From assembly GCA_016210935.1 (NCBI GenBank), contig JACQTH010000090.1, forward strand, positions 1 to 11,085: DNA of 11,085 nucleotides. Reading direction: 5' to 3'. The notes beneath the pieces are model-generated. The model saw only the letters and a program-made list of their open reading frames with translations, ran no database searches and was not told where the DNA came from. Source of the stretch: Acidobacteriota bacterium. Its GTDB lineage: Bacteria; Acidobacteriota; Vicinamibacteria; Vicinamibacterales; JACQTH01. Shown here piece after piece: positions 6,405-11,085 of this stretch. The position numbers and the translations under genes were made by a program. The stretch's first letter is position 1, and every line of letters starts with the position of its first letter.

Positions 6405-8094
6405 AGCTGACGACGACGGCGCTCTTCGAGTGGCCCGCAATCGAGATCGGCTCCTGCGACATCTCGTCCAGCCTGATGTTGGGCAGCACCGCGACGAGCG
6501 CTTCCGCGACCTCGGCGTCGAATTCGGTTCCGCGATACCGCCAAATCTCCGCCACCGCGTCGCTCGACGCGCGGCCGGGCCGATACGCACGCGCGCTGGT
6601 GATGGCGTCGTACGCGTCGGCGACGTGAACGATCCGCGCTCCCAGTGGGACTTCTTCGCCACGCAGCCCGTGCGGATACCCTTTCCCATCCGGCCGCTCG
6701 TGGTGCAGCTCGACGATGGACAGATGCGGCTGAAGGAACCTGACCGACTTCAGGATGCGGGCGCCGAGCGTCGGGTGGAGCTTGATGATCTCGAATTCTT
6801 CCGCGGTGAGGGGACCCGCCTTGCGCAGGACCGCGTCGCTGATGCCGATCTTGCCGATGTCGTGCAGCAGCGCGCCGAGCCGGAGCACTTCCAGTTCCTC
6901 GGACGACAGATTCATGTGCCGGCCGATGCTCACCGAGAGCGCGCTGACCCGTTCGGAATGGCCGGCCGTATAGGGATCTCGCGCGTCGAGCGCTGTCGCC
7001 AGGGCCCGGATGGCGCCCAGGTACGCCGCGCGGGTCTCGTCTTCGGCGTGTGTCACGGATTCGATTAACTGATTGAACGTGCCGATCAGCGAATCGAGCT
7101 CGAGGCTCGACCCCGTCGGCGTGAGCTTCGTGGGTTGTTCGTGCCGCGTCCCCATCATCGCGACCATCGCCCGCGACAGATCGTCGATCGGACGAGCCAG
7201 CGTGCGGGCGAGCCAGAAGCTCGCGATGGCAGCCAGCGCCATCGCGCCAAGGCCGATGTAGGCCAGCGCCTGGTAGGCGTCGGGCATCTGCGCGCGGGCG
7301 GCCAGATCGATCGATTCGAACGCGTAGAACGACGCGCGTCCGATCTGCAGCAGCTTGCGGTACGCGTGATCGTCACGGCCAACCGACACCTTGCCCAGAT
7401 CGTGGCCCTCCATGAACACCGGGGCGATGTCGTTCCAGTGTTCCCGCCCAATCGTGCTTTCCAGGACGCGGCCGTCGAACGCAATGGCGGTCCGGGTCTG
7501 GGCGTAGGACGCCATTTCGACCGCGTAGAGTTGATCGATCAGGGTCCCGAGATAGAGCTTTCCGGTGGGCCGCCCATTGACGGCCAGCGGCACGGCGGTC
7601 ACCCGGACGAGTCGGCCGCCCGGCAGGTTGATGACGCCGCCCGTGATGCCGTTCGCGTCTGATTGCTCCAGCTTGACTTTCAGCGTCACCGGCCAGGTCC
7701 TGGCCATTTTGCCGGCGCTCGCAATCGTCACGTCGCGCGCGTCGGTGACCGCGATGATGTCGGCGTCGATCTGCTGCGCCAGCAGGTTGACTTCGCTCTG
7801 AACCGGAAGCCGGTCCTGATCGCCGCTTTGATGGTACCTGGCAAACGCGTTGCGCAGGTCTGCGCTCTGCGCGAACGACCCGAGCCAGGCCGCCTGCTCC
7901 ATTTGCCGATAGCGTTCGATCGTTTCGACCACCCGCTGGGCCGTTTGGAGCTTCTCCGCCGCCGAGCGCCGCACCCGGGTGTGCAGGTCGTACGTCAGCA
8001 TGACGAAGGTGGCGACGAGCAGCGCCGCGACCGTGGCGAAGGTGAACGCCAGCGTTCGCATGATGAGGCGCGGCGGCTTTTGTCGTGATGCCAT
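6346..8094 (-). CDS. Membrane-bound HD-GYP domain cyclic-di-GMP phosphodiesterase
   Basis: The 582-residue protein has a membrane helix at about 13-35, a periplasmic Cache-like sensor region (about 36-275), a second helix (about 277-297), a HAMP linker (about 298-350) and an HD-GYP domain (about 355-545). Catalytic signatures are intact: GHSERV (378-383), HDIGKIG (411-417), H440-P, HHERPDGKGYP (464-474) and DAYDAITS (493-500). HD-GYP proteins hydrolyse c-di-GMP, so this one should lower the messenger in response to an extracytoplasmic signal. The frame extends upstream to 8358, but that part spans a perfect hairpin and reads like non-coding sequence. ATG 8094 (MASRQKPPRL) gives a normal charged start before the first helix; ATG 8061 is also possible. 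Its 3' end overlaps the kinase gene. Confidence 0.92.
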   Translation of the reverse strand: MASRQKPPRLIMRTLAFTFATVAALLVATFVMLTYDLHTRVRRSAAEKLQTAQRVVETIERYRQMEQAAWLGSFAQSADLRNAFARYHQSGDQDRLPVQSEVNLLAQQIDADIIAVTDARDVTIASAGKMARTWPVTLKVKLEQSDANGITGGVINLPGGRLVRVTAVPLAVNGRPTGKLYLGTLIDQLYAVEMASYAQTRTAIAFDGRVLESTIGREHWNDIAPVFMEGHDLGKVSVGRDDHAYRKLLQIGRASFYAFESIDLAARAQMPDAYQALAYIGLGAMALAAIASFWLARTLARPIDDLSRAMVAMMGTRHEQPTKLTPTGSSLELDSLIGTFNQLIESVTHAEDETRAAYLGAIRALATALDARDPYTAGHSERVSALSVSIGRHMNLSSEELEVLRLGALLHDIGKIGISDAVLRKAGPLTAEEFEIIKLHPTLGARILKSVRFLQPHLSIVELHHERPDGKGYPHGLRGEEVPLGARIVHVADAYDAITSARAYRPGRASSDAVAEIWRYRGTEFDAEVAEALVAVLPNIRLDEMSQEPISIAGHSKSAVVVSFSRGEERPRRSAYVAGGRA

Positions 8095-8108
8095 GTATGG
8101 GAGGCCCC

Positions 8109-8149
8109 AAACCTTGTGGAAAACGCGCTCTTCCGTTTTCCACAGGTTT
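8109..8149 (-). promoter_or_regulatory. Long leader hairpin with paired DnaA-box-like sequences before the HD-GYP gene
   Basis: TGTGGAAAAC (8115-8124) and GTTTTCCACA (8135-8144) form a perfect 10-bp inverted repeat around a 10-bp loop. AAACC (8109-8113) and GGTTT (8145-8149) extend it to 15 pairs with one bulged base at 8114. The hairpin lies 15-55 nt upstream of the HD-GYP start codon and has no U-run. Each arm contains TTTTCCACA, which fits the relaxed DnaA-box pattern TTWTNCACA. It could be an RNA leader element or a protein-binding dyad. Confidence 0.6.
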
Positions 8150-8187
8150 CCAAAGCGCACAGCGGCGCGGGCTGATGCCGCCGGTAG

Positions 8188-8203
8188 AGCAAGAAAACTG
8201 CCC
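8188..8203 (-). promoter_or_regulatory. Possible sigma-54 site for the HD-GYP gene
   Basis: On the minus strand, GGGCAGT-TTTC-TTGCT reads from 8203 to 8188. The GG and GC are 10 bp apart and the -12 box TTGCT is perfect, while the -24 box differs from TGGCACG at three positions. Transcription would start near 8177, giving an approximately 83-nt leader that includes the hairpin at 8109-8149. This is a weak-to-moderate match. Confidence 0.3.
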
Positions 8204-8248
8204 TTGAGCTCGGCGCAGCGGGGGCGTCTGGGAAAACGCTCCCACGTG

Positions 8249-8294
8249 GTTTTCGGCCAGATTCGGCGGGCGGAATAGCGGCCCGTTTTCGGCC
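8249..8294. repeat. Two direct copies of GTTTTCGGCC in the HD-GYP/glycosyltransferase spacer
   Basis: GTTTTCGGCC occurs at 8249-8258 and again at 8285-8294, exactly 36 bp apart. The first copy abuts the palindrome CCACGTGG at 8242-8249. They lie between the two divergent genes and could be binding sites, but nothing identifies a protein. Confidence 0.4.
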
Positions 8295-8316
8295 GAGCAG
8301 TGGACCCAACCTCTGA

Positions 8317-8359
8317 GGTGTGCACCGCGTGCGAAAGCTGCACAGTATCCGTGCACACC
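8317..8359. promoter_or_regulatory. Candidate shared operator/activator dyad between divergent genes
   Basis: GGTGTGCAC (8317-8325) and GTGCACACC (8351-8359) are a perfect 9-bp inverted repeat with a 25-bp spacer, and each arm contains the self-complementary GTGCAC. Its centre (8338) is about 100 bp upstream of the possible plus-strand start near 8439 and about 160 bp upstream of the possible minus-strand start near 8177. Confidence 0.4.
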
Positions 8360-8412
8360 CCTTCAATGCGAGCGCGTCATCACTTCACAGAAGGCGCCCG
8401 CGCTGCCTCCCG

Positions 8413-8428
8413 TGGCACAGCATTTGTA
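8413..8428 (+). promoter_or_regulatory. Possible promoter(s) of the glycosyltransferase gene
   Basis: TGGCACA-GCAT-TTGTA matches the sigma-54 pattern in all but the last base of the -24 box and the C of the -12 GC (here T, at 8427). A sigma-70-like reading overlaps it: TTGTAG (8424-8429), then a 15-bp gap and TAATAA (8445-8450). The latter would start transcription only about 6 nt before the ATG at 8463, giving a nearly leaderless mRNA. The sequence does not decide between them. Confidence 0.3.
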
Positions 8429-8462
8429 GTTTTTCGTGCGCGACTAATAAACCCAAACATCA

Positions 8463-9590
8463 ATGTCCATGAAGGTGGGCCTGATTGCTTCTCCGTTTAT
8501 CCCTGTTCCTCCCGTTCGATACGGCGGCACCGAGCTCTTCCTGGCGACACTGGCCGAGGCGCTGCAGCGGCTGGGCCATGACGTCACCGTCTACGCGAAT
8601 GCGGAATCCCGCGTCCGGTGTCGCCTCCGATCGATGTATGAGCGCTCAGACTGGCCAATCACCGATGCCGGACGAGCCCAGCTCAAAGACCTCAACCATA
8701 CTGCGCACGCCTGCGCCGACGTCGAGCAGCGCTGCGACGTGGTCCACGTCAACAACACCCAATCGCTCGCCTTCTCCCGGTTCTCGCGGCGCCCCTTCGT
8801 CTGCACGATTCACCATCCGCATGATGACGTGCTCTCGGAGTTCTACGCGTGGTACCCCGACGTCAGATATGTGGCGATCAGCCGGTTCCAGGCCCGGCAG
8901 GAACACCTGCCCCACCTGACCGCCATCCATCACGGCCTCGACGTCACTCGGTATCAGCTCGTCGAACGCAAGGAGTCGTACCTGACGTTCCTCGGGAGAA
9001 TCGCCCCCGTGAAAGGAGCGCATCTCGCCATCCAGATCGCTCGTGAGTCCGGCATCCCACTCAAGCTCGCGGGAGAAATCCAGCCGGCACACGCCGGCTA
9101 CTGGGAGTCCGAGGTGAAGCCGTACGTCGACGGTCGCTTCATCGAATACGTGGGGGAGGCGGACCTCGCGACAAAGAACGAGTTGCTCGGTCGGTCCATC
9201 GCGCTGTTGTTTCCGATTCAGTGGAACGAGCCGTTCGGCCTGATCATGCTCGAGGCGATGGCCTGCGGCACGCCCGTGGTCGCGCTGGCGGGCGGCGCAG
9301 TCGAGGAGGTGGTCGAGAACGGCCTCAGCGGGTGGATCTGTCGCGACCTCGATGCCATGGTGGCGCGCGTGCGCGATCCGGGAATCGAGGCGCGCCGATG
9401 CCGTGAATACGTGCAGCGCCGCTTCTCAGCCGAACGCATGGCGCGCCGGTATGTCGCGGTCTACGAGCAGGCGGTGGCCGCCCGCCGCCAGCCCCCCTCG
9501 CGATCAGCGACGACCGTGGAGCTCGAAAAGGATCGCGTCCGGCCGCAGCGGACGAGAGATGAAGATCGAGTCGAGCTTTCCACAATGTGA
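8463..9590 (+). CDS. Glycosyltransferase family 4 (GT-B fold) protein
   Basis: The 375-residue cytoplasmic enzyme would transfer a sugar from a nucleotide-sugar donor to a glycan or other acceptor. The N-terminal half opens with KVGLIASPFIPVPPVRYGGTE (4-24), a typical GT4 glycine-rich acceptor-side loop. The linker leads to FLGRIAPVKGAHLAI (176-190), the usual donor-domain opening, with R179 and K184. The EX7E motif is E256 and E264 in NEPFGLIMLEAMACGTPVVA. The recognisable fold ends near residue 340; the last 33 residues are charged and lie over the convergent receiver-like gene (87-bp overlap). No Shine-Dalgarno is visible. ATG 8463 or ATG 8469 could be the start. Sugar and acceptor are unknown. 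Confidence 0.9.
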   Translation: MSMKVGLIASPFIPVPPVRYGGTELFLATLAEALQRLGHDVTVYANAESRVRCRLRSMYERSDWPITDAGRAQLKDLNHTAHACADVEQRCDVVHVNNTQSLAFSRFSRRPFVCTIHHPHDDVLSEFYAWYPDVRYVAISRFQARQEHLPHLTAIHHGLDVTRYQLVERKESYLTFLGRIAPVKGAHLAIQIARESGIPLKLAGEIQPAHAGYWESEVKPYVDGRFIEYVGEADLATKNELLGRSIALLFPIQWNEPFGLIMLEAMACGTPVVALAGGAVEEVVENGLSGWICRDLDAMVARVRDPGIEARRCREYVQRRFSAERMARRYVAVYEQAVAARRQPPSRSATTVELEKDRVRPQRTRDEDRVELSTM

Positions 9591-9905
9591 CTGCAGGCGC
9601 GCGCTGAGTTCTGCGCCGCTCATATCCGACAGCTGACGGTCCGTCACCAGCACGTCGATGGCCTTCGCCGCGCGGAACGTCACGAGCAGCGCATGTCCCG
9701 CGTGCCGCGCGCACAGAACGTGGAACCCGTTGTGGCGAATCGTCGCCGCCAGCCAGTCGCGCTCCCGCTCATTCTCCAGCGCGACCAGAACCGTCTCCCA
9801 GACCGCGCCGCCAGCCCGGCGGGGGCTGACCACCATCAGACCGGGCGCCGATACAACCAGACGCATCGAGCTCTGCCGTTCCGGGAGGGGTTGAGGAGCA
9901 AGCAT
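9504..9905 (-). CDS. Short degenerate response-regulator receiver-like protein
   Basis: The region from residue 38 of the 133-residue reading (start ATG 9905) follows a receiver fold: VLVALENERERDWLAATIRHNGFHVLCAR, then IDVLVTDRQLSDMSGAELSARL, then LDSIFIS. The Asp in LVTD (residue 89) sits where the phosphoacceptor belongs. The acidic pair is replaced by E-N-E. SRPLRPDAILFEL follows beta-4 at once, although the equivalent Lys-Pro normally lies about 20 residues further on. Helix 4 and strand 5 are therefore missing and the conserved Lys is Arg. It may act as a phosphorylation-independent switch or be a decaying copy. ATG 9866 (120 residues) is an alternative start; neither has a clear Shine-Dalgarno. 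Its 3' end overlaps the glycosyltransferase gene by 87 bp. Confidence 0.6.
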   Translation of the reverse strand: MLAPQPLPERQSSMRLVVSAPGLMVVSPRRAGGAVWETVLVALENERERDWLAATIRHNGFHVLCARHAGHALLVTFRAAKAIDVLVTDRQLSDMSGAELSARLQSHCGKLDSIFISRPLRPDAILFELHGRR

Positions 9906-9964
9906 GTGGCGAGTGGCGCGTCGATGCGCTCTATCGACCACGCGTAGCTGAAGCTTTACAGTCC

Positions 9965-10068
9965 AGGCTACAGGCTTCAGGCTACGGGCCACGGGTTTTA
10001 GGGTTCGAGTCGCGACTGGCGCGCGAAGGTTCTACCCGCAGCCCGCAGGCTGTAGCCCGTAGCCTGAA
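9965..10068. repeat. Large inverted repeat of GGCTACAGG/GGCTACGGG words
   Basis: TTCAGGCTACGGGC (9976-9989) and GCCCGTAGCCTGAA (10055-10068) are perfect 14-bp inverted arms. The flanks carry further GGCTACAGGCT and AGCCCGCAGGCTGTAG words. The palindrome AGTCGCGACT (10008-10017) lies inside. This is the same repeat family as 4864-4944. The region 9906-10183 shows no convincing gene; it holds this element and no other clear structure. Confidence 0.75.
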
Positions 10069-10183
10069 ACCGTGCAGTGAACGCGAACGGCGCCCGATGC
10101 GATTTTTGTCAGCCGGTCGACGGTTTGGTAACGGAATTTCACGGTTCGGCGCGCGACTGCGCGGATTTCCAGACGTGCGGGCC

Positions 10184-10199
10184 TGGCAGCGGAATTGCT
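10184..10199 (+). promoter_or_regulatory. Sigma-54 (-24/-12) promoter of the small membrane protein gene
   Basis: TGGCAGC-GGAA-TTGCT has GG (10185-10186) and GC (10197-10198) exactly 10 bp apart, a perfect -12 box TTGCT and five of seven -24 bases, with the preferred C before the T. The predicted start is near 10209, 25 nt before the ATG at 10234. Confidence 0.55.
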
Positions 10200-10233
10200 C
10201 GGGGTTGCACTTGCCTCTTGGGGGTGGCCCGCC

Positions 10234-10404
10234 ATGGAACCTGGATCCAGGACCGGAACCCACGGCGATTGGATTTCGTCGCCAGCGTTCGAAGAGGAAG
10301 CGCTCTGGGACACGCCCAAAGGCGGCATCTGGGACGAACTGCTCGGGACGCTGGTGTTTCTCGCGCTCGTCGCGGCAGGTGCCGCGTTCATTCTGGCAGG
10401 TTGA
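10234..10404 (+). CDS. Small 56-residue protein with C-terminal membrane anchor
   Basis: No family is recognised. The protein has an acidic, Trp-containing N-terminal part (MEPGSRTGTHGDWISSPAFE and on to IWDE) followed by one hydrophobic segment at the C-terminus (about residues 37-55, LGTLVFLALVAAGAAFILA). This looks like a tail-anchored inner-membrane protein with the N-terminus in the cytoplasm. Codons follow the GC-rich third-position pattern of the neighbouring genes. GGGGGTGG lies 6 bases before the ATG. The frame continues upstream to TTG at 10195, but that codon lies inside the -12 box of the sigma-54 site, so the later ATG fits better. Confidence 0.6.
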   Translation: MEPGSRTGTHGDWISSPAFEEEALWDTPKGGIWDELLGTLVFLALVAAGAAFILAG

Positions 10405-10497
10405 GTCGTCCGCCGATGAGCGCAGCGGGACCAGGCGTCCCGCCACTCGACACGTCAACGAACTGCTAGCGTTTTCAGCCCGAAATCCTTATCCTTC

Positions 10498-10518
10498 AGG
10501 CGGCCTTCCGCGCCGCCT
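10498..10518 (+). promoter_or_regulatory. Hairpin immediately before a start codon
   Basis: AGGCGGC (10498-10504) and GCCGCCT (10512-10518) form a perfect 7-bp stem with a 7-nt loop ending 2 bases before the ATG at 10521. No Shine-Dalgarno is visible, so the stem would occupy the ribosome-binding region. The left arm with its TTCAGGCGG resembles part of the dispersed palindrome and may be a degraded copy. Confidence 0.4.
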
Positions 10519-10520
10519 CG

Positions 10521-10748
10521 ATGTCTTCCACGTATTCTGAGCCGACGGTCTTGTGGCGCGTGACTCGCGGGGGCCAGACCGCCCACGCGACATTCCTCCC
10601 CGGGATTCCTCAGAACACCCTCGTCTGGTTCGTCGGCGAGACGCTGGAGCGCGTCGAGAACTACGAGGACTGGGACGCGGCGCTGATGCGCGCGGAGTTG
10701 GTGCGGCTTGACCTGCTCAACGACGGCTGGAGTGAGATCGAGTGCTAG
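10521..10748 (+). CDS. Small hypothetical protein (75 residues)
   Basis: No named family is recognised. The sequence is soluble and mixed alpha/beta in character, with two beta-like segments (TVLWRVTRGGQTAHATFL, NTLVWFVGE) and an acidic helix-rich C-terminal half (ERVENYEDWDAALMRAELVR and on to the end). No signal peptide or membrane segment is seen. Codon use matches neighbouring genes. The start is uncertain because there is no ribosome-binding site and a hairpin abuts the ATG; TTG 10551 or GTG 10560 are in-frame alternatives. Confidence 0.6.
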   Translation: MSSTYSEPTVLWRVTRGGQTAHATFLPGIPQNTLVWFVGETLERVENYEDWDAALMRAELVRLDLLNDGWSEIEC

Positions 10749-10771
10749 CGGTCGCGACTGAGGTGCCCGAG

Positions 10772-10897
10772 CCACAGTGCCTGTGGACGGTGCCACACTG
10801 CCGGTGCAAGGTGCAACGTGCAACGTGCAGCGTGCCGTCAGCGCCTGGCTCGAGCGTCACCTGCACCTTTGCACCCTGCACCCTTGCACCCTCGCAC
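10772..10897. repeat. GGTGCAAGGTGCA-type repeats in inverted arrangement
   Basis: CCACAG-TGC-CTGTGG (10772-10786) is a small perfect hairpin. GGTGCAAGGTGCAACGTGCA begins an array at 10803-10834, and an opposite-orientation array (CCTGCACCTTTGCACCCTGC and on) covers about 10860-10897. The two arrays can pair into a long imperfect stem. The repeat runs up to 6 bases before the permease start codon. Confidence 0.65.
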
Positions 10898-10902
10898 TTT
10901 CC

Positions 10903-11085
10903 ATGATCGTGTCCGCTCTCCCCTCCCCCACGCTTCACCGATCGCTCGGCCTGCTTCACGCCACCGCGCTCGTCGTCGGCACGATCATCGGCGCTGCGAT
11001 CTTCGTACAGCCTGCGGAAATCACCGCACGCGTTCCGAGCATCGGCGGCGTTCTGTTGGCCTGGACGGTTGCCGGTGGCCTCACC
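10903..11085 (+). CDS. APC-superfamily amino acid permease, N-terminal part (runs off right edge)
   Basis: The 61 visible codons begin MIVSALPSPTLHRSLGLLHA and continue with GTIIGAAIFVQPAEITARVP and SIGGVLLAWTVAGGLT. The GTIIGAAIF segment in helix 1 matches the unwound glycine-rich substrate-binding motif (G-x-I-I-G-x-G-I-F) of amino acid/polyamine/organocation transporters, and AWTVAGGLT begins helix 2. It is expected to be an inner-membrane secondary transporter of about 12 helices. Substrate cannot be assigned. An in-frame GTG at 10909 is also possible; no ribosome-binding site is visible in the preceding repeat. Confidence 0.85.
   Translation, partial: MIVSALPSPTLHRSLGLLHATALVVGTIIGAAIFVQPAEITARVPSIGGVLLAWTVAGGLT

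Noticed and set aside
8115..8144. Intrinsic terminator or replication origin
   Set aside because: There is no U-run beside the hairpin, and two DnaA-like boxes without an AT-rich region or dnaA/dnaN genes do not make an origin.
8095..8358. N-terminal extension of the HD-GYP protein to 670 residues
   Set aside because: The extension crosses a perfect hairpin and candidate promoter, and reads like spacer; a normal membrane-protein start exists at 8094.
9982..10458. Minus-strand 158- and 119-codon ORFs, and plus ORFs at 10077 and 10097
   Set aside because: They run through the inverted repeat and show low-complexity Arg/Ser-rich translations; the 56-residue frame has a membrane helix, promoter and ribosome-binding context.

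Overview
The window looks like a stretch of a GC-rich Gram-negative chromosome, most likely Acidobacteriota and probably Vicinamibacteria-like. That placement is inferred from gene content and from the many short intergenic repeat families, including a palindrome that reads as PPEGGSHE or RLKAEA when translated. No tRNA, rRNA, CRISPR array or transposase was seen.

Left part (1-6404). A partial minus-strand gene for a flippase/LPG-synthase-like membrane protein leaves the left edge. Divergent from it is a five-gene plus-strand cluster: an HlyD-type periplasmic adaptor, two MacB/LolD-type ABC ATPases, an NtrC-family sigma-54 response regulator, and an NtrY-like membrane histidine kinase. No FtsX/MacB-type permease lies in the cluster, so the ATPases must find their permease elsewhere. 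A good sigma-54 (-24/-12) site and an upstream dyad precede the adaptor gene. This suggests that the cluster's own response regulator switches on export. The kinase has a palindromic repeat and degenerate tandem copies inserted in frame in its ATP-binding domain.

Middle (6346-9590). A membrane-bound HD-GYP c-di-GMP phosphodiesterase gene on the minus strand overlaps the kinase gene tail to tail. A divergent GT4 glycosyltransferase gene follows on the plus strand. The 368-bp spacer between them is rich in inverted repeats and holds a candidate sigma-54 site pointing each way.

Right part (9504-11085). A short, degenerate receiver-domain protein on the minus strand overlaps the glycosyltransferase tail. 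After a repeat-filled spacer come two small proteins. The first is a 56-residue protein with a C-terminal membrane anchor behind a second strong sigma-54-like site; the second is a 75-residue hypothetical. The start of an amino-acid permease runs off the right edge.

The unifying theme is signal transduction with sigma-54 control. Almost every spacer is occupied by its own family of simple or inverted repeats.
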